A DNA stretch of 64,000 nucleotides from Burkholderia sp. BCC0322 (GTDB taxonomy: Bacteria > Pseudomonadota > Gammaproteobacteria > Burkholderiales > Burkholderiaceae). Where the stretch lies: positions 186,001 to 250,000 of the forward strand of contig NZ_CADFDU010000009.1 of NCBI RefSeq assembly GCF_902833045.1, read 5' to 3'. Positions 43,945-52,589 of this stretch are shown piece by piece. Made by a program: the position numbers and the translations under genes. Each line of letters starts with the position of its first letter. Positions within the stretch are counted from its first letter, which is position 1. The notes beneath the pieces are model-generated. The model ran no database searches. It had not been told where the DNA came from and was given only the letters and a program-made list of their open reading frames with translations.

Positions 43945-45078
43945 GTGAATGCCATCGCAGCGGCGGATTCCTATGACGTGGTGATCGTCGGCGCCGGCAT
44001 CGTCGGCCTCGCGCATGCCTATACGGCCGCACTCAAGGGGTTGAGCGTCTGCCTGATCGAGCGCGATGCCGCATGCGTGGGCGCGTCGATCCGCAATTTC
44101 GGCTTCATCACCGTCACCGGGCAGCACGCCGAACACAGCTGGCGGCGTGCGCGGGCGAGCCGCGAGGTCTGGGCGGACGTCGCGCCGCAAGCCGGTATCG
44201 ACGTGCTTCACCGGGGCCTGCACCTGATTGCGCGTCGCCCCGAGGCGATGCAGCTGATCGATGCCTTCATGCAGACCGGCATGGCCGACGGCTGCCGGGT
44301 CATGACACCCGGCGAAGCGGCGGCCGTGGCGCCGGAACTGCGGCTGGACGGCGCGCAAGGCGTGCTGCACAGCCCGCATGAACTGCGCATCGAGCCGCGT
44401 ACCGCAATCGGGTTGCTGGCGTCATGGCTGGCGGAGCGCTTCGGCGTGCGGTTTCGTTACGGCGAGATGGTGCACGAGGTGCGCACGCCGACCGTGCGGA
44501 CGTCGCGCGGCGTGTTGCACGCGGAGCGCGTGATCGTCTGCGGCAATGCAGACAGCCGCCACCTGTACGGTGACTGGTTCGCGCGGCACGCAGTCCGGCT
44601 GTGCCAGTTGCAGATGCTGCGCGTGCGGCCGCGCCGCCCGTTGGCGCTGCGCGCCGCGGTGATGAGCGACCTGAGCCTGCTGCGGTATGCGGGTTTCGCG
44701 GCGCTGCCCGCCGCCGACGCATTGCGCACGCGCCTGAAGGCGGAGGAACCGGTGTGCCTCGGTTACGGCATCCACCTGATCGCGGTGCAGAGCGCCGACG
44801 GTAGTCTCGTCGTGGGCGATTCGCATGAATACGGCGCCGCACCGCTGCCGTTTGCGACGCAGGAGATCGACGCCCAGATCCTGCGTCTGCTGCACGAGAC
44901 GCTCGATATCTCGGAACTGGACATCGTCGAACGCTGGACCGGCAGCTATCCGTCGGCGCCCGATGCCGATTGCGTGATCGAGGCGCCGGATGACGGCACG
45001 CGCGTCGTCGTCGTGACGAGCGGCGCCGGGATGAGCACGGGCTTCGGCATCGCGCGGGACGTGTTTGCCGCGTGGTGA
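43945..45078 (+). CDS. FAD-dependent amine/amino-acid oxidoreductase (DAO family)
   Basis: A 377-residue DAO-fold oxidoreductase. The dinucleotide-binding motif GAGIVGLAHAYTAAL lies near residue 15, SIRNFGFITVTGQ follows the FAD site, and GAGMSTGFGIARDV ends the protein, closing the cofactor site. The SIRNFG motif and length resemble the TIGR03364 class, proposed to oxidise an aminophosphonate or similar amine; others of the family oxidise N-methyl amino acids. I start at GTG 43945 because AAGGA lies 10 bases upstream. It stands before an amino-acid ABC transporter, so it may act on the imported compound or its product. Confidence 0.65.
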   Translation: MNAIAAADSYDVVIVGAGIVGLAHAYTAALKGLSVCLIERDAACVGASIRNFGFITVTGQHAEHSWRRARASREVWADVAPQAGIDVLHRGLHLIARRPEAMQLIDAFMQTGMADGCRVMTPGEAAAVAPELRLDGAQGVLHSPHELRIEPRTAIGLLASWLAERFGVRFRYGEMVHEVRTPTVRTSRGVLHAERVIVCGNADSRHLYGDWFARHAVRLCQLQMLRVRPRRPLALRAAVMSDLSLLRYAGFAALPAADALRTRLKAEEPVCLGYGIHLIAVQSADGSLVVGDSHEYGAAPLPFATQEIDAQILRLLHETLDISELDIVERWTGSYPSAPDADCVIEAPDDGTRVVVVTSGAGMSTGFGIARDVFAAW

Positions 45079-45196
45079 CGGCGTGGGCGTACGCGGCCGG
45101 CACGCATGCCCGATTCCGCCGATGCGCTTGCAGGCATGACGGTGGCATTCGACGGGTGATTTAGTGTGTTTAGCGAAACAGGCGAATCATGAATTT

Positions 45197-45204
45197 GTCT
45201 AGTC
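45197..45204. promoter_or_regulatory. GntR/HutC-like half-operator GTCTAGTC
   Basis: An imperfect match to the GT-N-TA-N-AC operator core of HutC-subfamily GntR regulators; flanks are TTTGTCTAGTCATC. With the better site at 45355 it would allow cooperative or looping repression by the regulator at 50235. Confidence 0.35.
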
Positions 45205-45354
45205 ATCCTGACAGAAAGATCATACGGAATGCACCAAGTTCGTGCCGCGAATCACCGCGAAGAGGCACGAAAAAGCCCCGTTATTAGGGGATTTCCCGCG
45301 TTTACCCGGTTTTTTTTGATCAACGCTTGTCGCTCCGTTTTTCTTCTTGCATGC

Positions 45355-45366
45355 TTGTATAGACAA
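45355..45366. promoter_or_regulatory. GntR/HutC-like operator TTGTATAGACAA
   Basis: Contains GTATAGAC, the exact core recognised by many HutC-subfamily GntR regulators, in a near-palindrome, 57 bases before the transporter start. It overlaps a possible -10 (TATAGA). Confidence 0.55.
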
Positions 45367-45423
45367 ATTCCTGAGGCTTGCATGACCGAGGGGATGACGA
45401 ACTTCAACGCAAGGAGAAATCTC

Positions 45424-46284
45424 GTGAACGGCAAGCGCATCAAGTGGGCAGTCAGGACGATCGGCATCATTGCGGCGGCTGCGGCCACGCTTTCGGCGCC
45501 GGTGCAGGCGAAGGAATGGAAGACCGTGACGGTGGCGCTCGAAGGCGGCTACGCACCGTGGAACCTCACGCTGCCGGGCGGCAAGCTCGGCGGCTTCGAG
45601 CCCGAACTGCTCGCCAACGTGTGCGAGCGTATCAAGGTGCAGTGCAACATGGTCGCGCAGGACTGGGACGGGATGATTCCGGGGCTGCAGGCCGGCAAGT
45701 TCGATGTCCTGATGGATGCGATCTCGATCACGCCGGAGCGCGAGAAGATCCTGCTGTTCTCGCGTCCTTATGCGGCCACGCCCGCGACGTTCGCCGTCAC
45801 CGATACGAAGATCCTGCCGAAGGCGGCGCCGGGCGCGCCGATCGTCAAGCTGTCGGGCGACGCGAACGCCGACAAGCCCACCGTCGACGCGCTGCGCAAG
45901 CAACTGAAAGGCAAGACGATCGGCATCCAGTCGGGCACCGTCTATACGAAGTTCATCAACGACAGCTTCAAGGACATCGCGTCGATCCGCGTGTACAAGA
46001 CCTCGCCCGAGCGCGATCTCGACCTCGTCGCCGGCCGTATCGACGCATCGTTCGACGATGTCACGTACTACGCGGCGAACAACGCGAAGAAGGACAACGC
46101 ATCGATCGTGCTCGCGGGCCCGAAGCTCGGCGGGCCGATCTGGGGGCCGGGCGAAGGGCTGGCCTTCCGCAAGCAGGATGCCGACCTGAAGACGAAGTTC
46201 GATACCGCGATCGGCGCCGCGCTCGCGGACGGCACCGTGAAGAAGCTCGCCGACAAATGGTTCAAGACCGACGTCACGCCGTAA
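45424..46284 (+). CDS. Polar amino-acid ABC transporter, substrate-binding protein
   Basis: A 286-residue periplasmic binding protein of the polar-amino-acid family (SBP family 3). The signal peptide spans about residues 1-29 (ending VQA). Ligand-domain blocks are VTVALEGGYAPWNL, GFEPELLANVCERI, DWDGMIPGLQAGKFDVLMD and the second-lobe GKTIGIQSGTVY. It captures a basic or imidazole amino acid or a derivative. AAGGAG stands 7 bases before the GTG start. It opens an operon with two permeases, the ATPase, the ergothionase-like lyase and the GntR regulator. Confidence 0.88.
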   Translation: MNGKRIKWAVRTIGIIAAAAATLSAPVQAKEWKTVTVALEGGYAPWNLTLPGGKLGGFEPELLANVCERIKVQCNMVAQDWDGMIPGLQAGKFDVLMDAISITPEREKILLFSRPYAATPATFAVTDTKILPKAAPGAPIVKLSGDANADKPTVDALRKQLKGKTIGIQSGTVYTKFINDSFKDIASIRVYKTSPERDLDLVAGRIDASFDDVTYYAANNAKKDNASIVLAGPKLGGPIWGPGEGLAFRKQDADLKTKFDTAIGAALADGTVKKLADKWFKTDVTP

Positions 46285-46376
46285 GCGCGCGTCCGGCCGC
46301 CGCCGCGCCCGCGGCATGAGCCGCGCGCGGCGGCGTACATCCTGCCGATCCAATCAACGCTTGCCGGGAGGCACGC

Positions 46377-47099
46377 ATGGCGATCCTTGAAATGCTGGGC
46401 TTCGGAACCGAAGGCTGGGGCGGCGTGCTGCTGCTCGCCGCGCTGATGACGGTTGCGCTGACGCTTGCCGCGCTCGCGGTGGGCGCGGTGATCGGCGCGG
46501 GCATCGCGGCCGCGAAGCTGTCGCGCTACCGCAGCGCCCGCCTGCTCGGCGACCTGTACACGACGGTGTTTCGCGGCGTGCCCGAGCTGCTGGTCATCTA
46601 CCTGTTCTATTTCGGCGGCTCGACGCTCGTCACGGCCGTCGGCCAGTGGTTCGGCGCGGAAGGCTTCATCGGCGTGCCGCCATTCGTGATCGGCGCGCTG
46701 GCGGTGGGAATGATTTCCGGCGCGTACCAGGCCGAGGTGTATCGCGCGGCCGTGCTCGCCGTGTCGAAGGGCGAGCTTGAAGCGGCGCGCTCGATCGGCA
46801 TGCCGCGCGGCATGGTCCTGCGCCGCATCCTGGTTCCGCAGGTCCTGCGCTTCGCGTTGCCGGGCATCGGCAACGTGTGGCAGCTGAGCCTGAAGGATTC
46901 GGCGCTGATCTCGGTCACCGGGCTCGCCGAGCTGCTGCGCACGAGCCAGATCGCGGCGAGTTCGACCCATCAGTATTTCGTGTTCTTCGTCGCGGGCGGC
47001 GCGCTCTACCTGGTCATGACGGGGCTGTCGAACCGCGTGTTCAACCGGGCCGAAGCGATCGTCGGCCGGTCGTTCCGCCGCAACTTCGCACGCAACTGA
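46377..47099 (+). CDS. Amino-acid ABC transporter permease (HisQ/ArtQ type)
   Basis: A 240-residue permease with five helices and the EAA-type loop (EAARSIGMPRGMVLRRILVPQ). An N-terminal GVLLLAALMTVALTLAALAVG and a mid LLGDLYTTVFRGVPELLVIYLF are family marks. It pairs with the second permease to form the membrane channel. The gap from the binding-protein gene is 92 bases. Confidence 0.9.
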   Translation: MAILEMLGFGTEGWGGVLLLAALMTVALTLAALAVGAVIGAGIAAAKLSRYRSARLLGDLYTTVFRGVPELLVIYLFYFGGSTLVTAVGQWFGAEGFIGVPPFVIGALAVGMISGAYQAEVYRAAVLAVSKGELEAARSIGMPRGMVLRRILVPQVLRFALPGIGNVWQLSLKDSALISVTGLAELLRTSQIAASSTHQYFVFFVAGGALYLVMTGLSNRVFNRAEAIVGRSFRRNFARN

Positions 47100-47111
47100 C
47101 GGAGCGCGCCC

Positions 47112-47858
47112 ATGTCACTCGATTTCGACTTCCTGTTCGATACGCTGCGCCAGCTGCTCGCGGCGGTACCGACCACGCTCGGCCTGTTCTTCGCGTCGCT
47201 CGTGCTGGGCGGCCTGCTGTCGCTCGTGATCGTCACGATGCGCGTGTCGCCGCGCTGGCTGCCGAACCGCTTCGCGCGTGCGTACATCCTCGTGTTTCGC
47301 GGCTCGCCGCTGCTGATCCAGATGTTTCTCGTGTACTACGGGCTCGGCCAGTTCGGCGTGATCCGCGAGAGCTTCATGTGGCCGCTGCTGCGCGAGCCGT
47401 ACGTGTGCGCGGTGCTGTCGCTCGCGCTTTGCACCGCCGGCTACACGGCCGAGATCCTGCGCGGCGGGCTGATGGCCGTGCCGGTCGGGCAGATCGAGGC
47501 CGGCTATTCGATCGGCCTGTCGGGCTTCGCGCTGCTGCGCCGCGTGATCGGCCCGATCGCGCTGCGCCAGTGTCTGCCCGCGTATTCGACCGAAGCCGTG
47601 CTGCTGGTCAAGTCGACCGCGCTCGCCAGCCTCGTGACCGTGTGGGAGGTGACGGGCGTCGCGCAGCAGATCATCCAGCAAACCTACCGAACCACCGAGG
47701 TGTTCGTGTGCGCGGCCCTCATCTACCTGGGCCTGAACTTCGTCGTCGTGCGCCTGCTCGGCGCGCTCGAATGGCGGCTGTCGGGCCACCTGCGCGCGCC
47801 GAAGCCGTCCGGCCCGCCCGCGGCCGGCGCACGCGATGCGCGCCGCGTCGCATCCTGA
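47112..47858 (+). CDS. Amino-acid ABC transporter permease (HisM/ArtM type)
   Basis: A 248-residue permease, the partner of the preceding one. Marks are VFRGSPLLIQMFLVYYGLG, YTAEILRGGLMAVPVGQIEAG and the EAA loop AGYSIGLSGFALLRRVIGPIAL. The C-terminal tail is Pro/Ala-rich. It lies 12 bases after its partner. Confidence 0.9.
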   Translation: MSLDFDFLFDTLRQLLAAVPTTLGLFFASLVLGGLLSLVIVTMRVSPRWLPNRFARAYILVFRGSPLLIQMFLVYYGLGQFGVIRESFMWPLLREPYVCAVLSLALCTAGYTAEILRGGLMAVPVGQIEAGYSIGLSGFALLRRVIGPIALRQCLPAYSTEAVLLVKSTALASLVTVWEVTGVAQQIIQQTYRTTEVFVCAALIYLGLNFVVVRLLGALEWRLSGHLRAPKPSGPPAAGARDARRVAS

Positions 47859-47885
47859 CCGCGTCCTTCCATCCAGGAGAATTCG

Positions 47886-48677
47886 ATGAACACAGCTGCT
47901 CCCGTCGCCCTGTCGGTCAGGAACATCCACAAGTCGTTCGGCGATCACCACGTGCTGAAGGGCATCTCGCTCGATGCGCACGAAGGCGACGTCATCTCGA
48001 TCCTCGGTGCGAGCGGATCGGGCAAGAGTACCTTCCTGCGCTGTCTGAACCTGCTCGAAACGCCCGACGACGGCACGGTCGCGCTCGCCGGCGAAGAACT
48101 GAAGATGAAGCGCGCGCGCGACGGCAAGCTGCATCCGGGCGACCGGCGCCAGGTCGATCGCATCCGCTCGCAGCTCGGGATGGTGTTCCAGAACTTCAAC
48201 CTGTGGTCGCACATGACCGTGCTCGACAACCTGGTCGAAGGGCCGCTGCGCGTGCAGAAGCGCAGCCGCGCGGAAGCGGTCGAGGAGGCCGAGGCGTTGC
48301 TCGCGCGCGTCGGCCTCGCGGACAAGCGCGGCTACTATCCGGCCCATCTGTCGGGCGGCCAGCAGCAGCGGGTCGCGATCGCACGCGCGCTCGCGATGCA
48401 TCCGAAGGTGATGCTGTTCGACGAACCGACGTCGGCGCTCGATCCGGAGCTGGTCGGCGAGGTGCTGCGCGTGATGCGCTCGCTCGCGGAGGAAGGGCGC
48501 ACGATGCTGGTCGTCACGCACGAGATGGGCTTCGCGCGGCATGTGTCGAACCGCGTGATGTTCCTGCATCAGGGCGAGGTCGATTCGGACGGGACGCCCG
48601 GCGAACTGTTCGGCGGCCAGTGCTCCGAGCGCTTCCGCCAGTTCGTGTCGAGCCATCATGACCGCGCCGCGAACTGA
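47886..48677 (+). CDS. Amino-acid ABC transporter ATPase (HisP type)
   Basis: A 263-residue ATPase. Walker A is [10 protein letters not shown], the signature [16 protein letters not shown], Walker [15 protein letters not shown], switch [12 protein letters not shown]. The insertion [21 protein letters not shown] is typical of HisP-like ATPases for basic amino acids. It completes an importer for a histidine- or lysine-like solute, which agrees with the ammonia-lyase homologue encoded next. Confidence 0.92.
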   Translation: MNTAAPVALSVRNIHKSFGDHHVLKGISLDAHEGDVISILGASGSGKSTFLRCLNLLETPDDGTVALAGEELKMKRARDGKLHPGDRRQVDRIRSQLGMVFQNFNLWSHMTVLDNLVEGPLRVQKRSRAEAVEEAEALLARVGLADKRGYYPAHLSGGQQQRVAIARALAMHPKVMLFDEPTSALDPELVGEVLRVMRSLAEEGRTMLVVTHEMGFARHVSNRVMFLHQGEVDSDGTPGELFGGQCSERFRQFVSSHHDRAAN

Positions 48678-48684
48678 GGCAGCC

Positions 48685-50178
48685 ATGACCGTATTCCGTT
48701 CGGCACGGCCGCTCGACTGGCGGCAGATTGCGGCGGTGGCGGCCGGCGCGCCGCTCGCGTTGTCCGACGACGCGCGCGGACGCGTCGTCGCGGCGCGCGA
48801 ACTCGTCGAGGAAATCGTCGCGCGCGGCATTCGCGCATATGGCGTCAACACGGGCGTCGGTGCGCTGTGCGACGTGATCGTGTCGCCGGCGCAGCAGGGC
48901 GCGTTATCGCGCAACATCCTGATGAGCCATGCGGTCGGCGTCGGCGCACCGCTCGGCGCGGCGGAAACGCGCGCGATCATTGCCGCCGCGATCAACAACT
49001 ACGCGCACGGGCACTCGGGCGTACGCGCCGACATCGTCGACCAGCTGGTCGCGCTGCTCGAACACGATTGCCTGCCGGAAGTGCCGGCACACGGTTCGGT
49101 CGGCTACCTGACCCACATGGCGCACGTCGCGCTCGTCTGTATCGGCCACGGCCATGCGCGTCACCGCGGCGAACGCGTGCGCGGCGACGAGGCGCTGCGC
49201 CGCATCGGCCGTGAGCCGCTGGTGCTCGGTGCGAAGGAGGGGCTGAGCCTCGTCAACGGCACCCCGTGTGTCACCGGGCTCGCCGCGCTCGCGCTTGCGC
49301 GCGCGGAGCGGCTGCTCGACTGGGCCGACTGGATCGCGGCGACGAGCTTCGAGAATCTCGGTGGCCAACTCGCCGCATTCGATCCGGCGTCGCTGGCGCT
49401 GCGCATTTCGCCGGGCATCGGGCACGTCGGCGCGCGCCTGCGCGCGATGCTTGCCGACAGCGCGATGCTCGCCGCGGCGAACGGGCGGCATACGCAGGAT
49501 CCGCTCAGCCTGCGCACGATTCCGCACGTGCACGGCGCGGCGCGCGACGTGCTGGCGGTCACGGCGGAAGTCGTCGACCGCGAGCTCGCGTCCGTCACCG
49601 ACAATCCGATCGTCGCGGGCACGCGCGACGCGCCGGCCGTGCATTCGCAGGCGCATGCGGTCGGCGCGGGCATCGCGCTCGCGATGGACAGCCTCGCGGC
49701 CGCGATGGCGCAGGTCGCGGCGATTGCCGAGCGGCGGCTCGACCGTCTCGTCAATCCGCTCGTGAGCGGGCTGCCGGCGTTTCTCGCGACGCCGGGCGGC
49801 ACGTGTTCCGGATTCATGATCGCGCAGTACACCGCGGTTGCGCTGGTTGCGCAGAACCAGCGGCTCGCCGCGCCCGCGAGCCTCGACGGCGGCATCACGT
49901 CGGGCCTGCAGGAAGATCACCTGTGCCATGCGACGCCGGCCGCGCTGAAGGCGCTCGATATCATCGAGAACACCACGCGTGTGCTCGCGATCGAGTTGCT
50001 GGCCGCCGCGCAGGCGTACGATCTTCAGGAGAACCGCGCATTGCGGGCGGCACCGACCGACGCGCTGTGGCGTTACGTGCGCGAACGCGTGCCGGCGTAT
50101 CACGACGACCGGCCGCTCGCGGACGACATCGCGAGCGCGGCGGCCATCGTCGCGGGCGCCCCGCCGTCGCTGGCGTGA
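48685..50178 (+). CDS. MIO-less histidine ammonia-lyase homologue, probable ergothionase
   Basis: A 497-residue member of the aromatic amino-acid lyase superfamily. YGVNTGVG (catalytic Tyr), GSVG, SLVNGTPC and LQEDHLCHA are conserved. The Ala-Ser-Gly triad that forms the MIO cofactor is deleted: HutH has GSVG-ASG-DLAPLAHM, here GSVG runs into Tyr141-LTHMAH. The essential active-site Tyr of QDPYSLR is Leu274 (QDPLSLR). As I recall, ergothionases from Burkholderia and Treponema are MIO-free homologues that release trimethylamine from ergothioneine; this protein fits. It follows a histidine-type importer and precedes a HutC-type regulator. Hercynine or another histidine betaine is the alternative substrate. 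An upstream ATG (48658) overlaps the ATPase end and has poorer context. Confidence 0.7.
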   Translation: MTVFRSARPLDWRQIAAVAAGAPLALSDDARGRVVAARELVEEIVARGIRAYGVNTGVGALCDVIVSPAQQGALSRNILMSHAVGVGAPLGAAETRAIIAAAINNYAHGHSGVRADIVDQLVALLEHDCLPEVPAHGSVGYLTHMAHVALVCIGHGHARHRGERVRGDEALRRIGREPLVLGAKEGLSLVNGTPCVTGLAALALARAERLLDWADWIAATSFENLGGQLAAFDPASLALRISPGIGHVGARLRAMLADSAMLAAANGRHTQDPLSLRTIPHVHGAARDVLAVTAEVVDRELASVTDNPIVAGTRDAPAVHSQAHAVGAGIALAMDSLAAAMAQVAAIAERRLDRLVNPLVSGLPAFLATPGGTCSGFMIAQYTAVALVAQNQRLAAPASLDGGITSGLQEDHLCHATPAALKALDIIENTTRVLAIELLAAAQAYDLQENRALRAAPTDALWRYVRERVPAYHDDRPLADDIASAAAIVAGAPPSLA

Positions 50179-50234
50179 AGCAGCGGCGGTGCGATGGTGG
50201 GCAGGTCATCCAACCTTCATTCGATCGAGGGCGC

Positions 50235-50990
50235 ATGAACGAAGCGGAACGATACACGGCTGCCCGGCCGGGTGCCGCACCGGGCGACGACGTGCCGGCG
50301 CGCGCGCTGCCGGCCTACCAGCAGATCAAGCGCTATGTGGTCGAGCGGATCGCGAACGGCGACTGGAAGCCGGGTGGTGCGATTCCGACCGAGGCCGAAC
50401 TGGTGAAGGAGTTCGGCGTGGCGCGAATGACGGTGTCGCGTGCGCTGCGCGAGCTGACTGCCGAGCGCGTGCTGACCCGCATCCAGGGCGCGGGCACCTT
50501 CGTCGAGCGCCGTCATTACGAATCGACGGTGCTCGAGATCCGCAACATCGCGGACGAGATCGCCGAGCGCGGCCATCGGCACAGTGCGCGCGTGGTGTCG
50601 ATCGAAAGCAGCGACGATCCCGAAGCGATCGAAGCGCTCGGGCTGCGTACGGGGCCGGTATTTCATTCGCGCATCGTGCATTGCGAGGAGGGCGAGCCGA
50701 TCCAGTTCGAGGATCGCTACGTCAATCCCGCGCTGTTTCCCGCTTACCTCGAGCAGGATTTCACGGTCGAGACGCCGAATCACTACATGGTGCGGCTCGC
50801 GCCGATCCAGCGCGCGGAATTCCGCATCTACGCGCAGAAGCCCGATGCGCAGGTGCGCCGGCACCTCGTGATGGAAATCGGCGAACCGTGCCTGCTGCTG
50901 CGGCGGCGCACGTGGGTCGGCGGGCAGGTCGCGACGTCGGTGCAGTTGTGGCATCCGGCGTCGCGGTTTCATCTGGCGGGGCGGGTGTAG
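50235..50990 (+). CDS. GntR-family transcriptional regulator, HutC subfamily
   Basis: A 251-residue regulator: winged helix (about 28-95, with the motif IPTEAELVKEFGVARMTVSRALRELTAERVL) and a UTRA/HutC-type effector domain (about 105-250). HutC-type proteins repress histidine-catabolism genes and are released by urocanate-like ligands. Here thiolurocanate, the product of ergothionase, would be the natural ligand, which is inference. The operator GTATAGAC before the transporter operon fits this subfamily. The gene lies 56 bases after the lyase gene and is probably the last of the operon. Confidence 0.85.
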   Translation: MNEAERYTAARPGAAPGDDVPARALPAYQQIKRYVVERIANGDWKPGGAIPTEAELVKEFGVARMTVSRALRELTAERVLTRIQGAGTFVERRHYESTVLEIRNIADEIAERGHRHSARVVSIESSDDPEAIEALGLRTGPVFHSRIVHCEEGEPIQFEDRYVNPALFPAYLEQDFTVETPNHYMVRLAPIQRAEFRIYAQKPDAQVRRHLVMEIGEPCLLLRRRTWVGGQVATSVQLWHPASRFHLAGRV

Positions 50991-51205
50991 CGAGGGGGAG
51001 GGCCGCTGCCGCTGTTGGCCGTCGCCACCGGAAGGCGATCGTCGGGGCGGGTCGCGCAGCCGGCTGCCTGATGCGCGAACCCCGCGCGACCGGCGTTCGG
51101 GCCGCTCGCGCGGGCCGGTCGACCGGGCACGCAAGCTGCTCGTGGATCGGCGGCGCCCGTGCCATTGCGTGCGCCGAGATCGACATCCTTTTCCGCGAGG
51201 CGGCC

Positions 51206-51718
51206 ATGCGTGAAGCGAACCCTCCATCCCGCGCCCGGTCGGGCGCACACGACCGGACCTCGGCGGATCCTCGGGCGGTCGCGGTCCGGCATCCCGTCAC
51301 GCGCGCGTTCGAACGGTTCGCGTCACACGTGACCGTGTGGGCCGGTTCGCCGATCGCATTCGGCAGTGCCGTGGCCGTCACGCTGCTGTGGCTCGTCACC
51401 GGGCCGCTGTTCCACTATTCGGATGCATGGCAGCTCGTCATCAATACCGGGACGACGATCGTCACGTTCCTGATGGTGTTTCTGCTGCAGCGCAACCAGA
51501 ATCGCGACAGTGTCGCGATGCACCTGAAGCTCGACGAACTCGTCGCCGTCACGCACGCGGCCAGCGACCGGCTGATCGGGATCGAGGACGCGTCGGAGGA
51601 AGAACTGCGCGCGATGGCTCAGACCTACCTCGACATGGCGAAGCGGGTCGCCGCCGGAGACGATAAACGGGACGCCGATCGCGATCGCAAGCCGGCCGAC
51701 CCTTCGCCGGAATCCTGA
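51206..51718 (+). CDS. Low-affinity iron permease family membrane protein
   Basis: A 170-residue inner-membrane protein of the family annotated as low-affinity iron permease. It has two helices (PIAFGSAVAVTLLWLVTGPLF and LVINTGTTIVTFLMVFLLQ), the family block QRNQNRDSVAMHLKLDELV, then a soluble acidic/basic tail. The name is by similarity only and transport has not been shown for bacterial members. The 215-base gap before it shows nothing else. Confidence 0.75.
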   Translation: MREANPPSRARSGAHDRTSADPRAVAVRHPVTRAFERFASHVTVWAGSPIAFGSAVAVTLLWLVTGPLFHYSDAWQLVINTGTTIVTFLMVFLLQRNQNRDSVAMHLKLDELVAVTHAASDRLIGIEDASEEELRAMAQTYLDMAKRVAAGDDKRDADRDRKPADPSPES

Positions 51719-52242
51719 CGGGCGGCGGCGCGACTGCGCGACTGCGCAACGACCGGCACGTGAGCCGCGGACGCTTTTTCAAGCGCTTGTCAATTCTGTC
51801 CCGCCGCCGCGGCGCGTGACGGCTTCGGCACGACGAAGCGTCGTGAGATGCGCGAACGCCGTGGCTCGAAGGCCTGGAAGTATTTTCACGGGGGCGCGCA
51901 CGCCGAGCCAGGCACGCAAATCGCTCCGATCCGCAAGTGAACGCTGCACGACCAGTGTCCTTCGTTCAGATTGCCTGCGGGGGTAAAGAATCTTCCGCAC
52001 CTGCGGGGAATCGCGTGCAGCGACGAAGCACAACCTGATGCAGTACGGCCCGTGGCCGCGGCAGCGTTTGCCTGGCGCCCGGAGATCCGTCGCCGGTATG
52101 ACTCGGGTCAAGCGCTTGTCTCCCGCCGGTTGACCGGATGTCGATGGGTGGCAAACACACTGTCAAGCGACATCGTTTCGGGTGTTTCAGGAGCGGCGCT
52201 TCACTCAGCGAAATCGCGATCTATTGTCAAGAGGGCAACGCC
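51719..52242. other. Gene-free stretch with a repeated TCAAGCGCTTGTC
   Basis: 524 bases without a credible gene. The 13-mer TCAAGCGCTTGTC, centred on the palindrome CAAGCGCTTG, occurs at 51779-51791 and 52108-52120. TGTCAAGCGACA occurs at 52161-52172. The minus-strand frame 51779-52111 has no family similarity and no good ribosome site. The region may hold decayed coding DNA and the promoter of the DUF3096 gene. Confidence 0.4.
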
Positions 52243-52389
52243 ATGCACGCATTCACGAACCTGAGCCCATTGGTCTCGCTGATCGCCGGAATTCTCATTC
52301 TGGTGGTACCGCGCCTGCTGAACTACATCGTCGCAATCTACCTGATCGTCATAGGATTGCTCGGGCTGTTCGGCGGACATTTCCACTGA
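52243..52389 (+). CDS. DUF3096 family small membrane protein
   Basis: A 48-residue protein with two short hydrophobic segments around a loop (LVSLIAGILILVVPRLLNYI and VAIYLIVIGLLGLFGGHFH), matching the DUF3096 family. AGAGGG lies 8 bases before the chosen ATG. Function unknown. An identical 12-base palindrome, TGTCAAGCGACA, is found upstream of this gene and of the ethylene-receptor-like kinase. Confidence 0.75.
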   Translation: MHAFTNLSPLVSLIAGILILVVPRLLNYIVAIYLIVIGLLGLFGGHFH

Positions 52390-52589
52390 CGCGCCGCGTG
52401 GAGAGACGCTGTGCATGACCGAACCGGGGCACGCACGCGAATGTGCGGGAACGCAGAGGACATTCAAATAAGACGGCGCATCGGAACCTGCGTGCGTTCG
52501 ACGTGCACCTCGACTGAATCCCTGGGCACGGTCAATCGCGTGCGGCCACGCAGTGCGTAGGAGGGCGCGGCCAGGGGGAGAGGTTCCGA

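Larger units (their letters stand above)
45079..45423. promoter_or_regulatory. Promoter region of the ABC transporter operon with GntR-type operators
   Basis: 345 bases without a gene. They hold two GntR/HutC-like operators (see separate entries), a CCCC-N7-GGGG hairpin near 45276-45290 and a T8 tract at 45311-45318. The hairpin could attenuate transcription. The upstream reading frame from 45229 has no family similarity and no good ribosome site. Confidence 0.45.

Noticed and set aside
45229-45423. Extra N-terminal codons of the substrate-binding protein
   Set aside because: They lack a ribosome site and would precede the signal peptide; GTG 45424 has AAGGAG upstream.
51779-52111. Minus-strand frame of 110 codons in the gene-free stretch
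   Set aside because: No recognisable domain, no ribosome site and Arg-rich composition; it was left uncalled.
52105-52140. TTGACCGGATGTCG and similar TTGAC sequences as further FNR boxes
   Set aside because: The second half-site does not match RTCAA; only one half is present.
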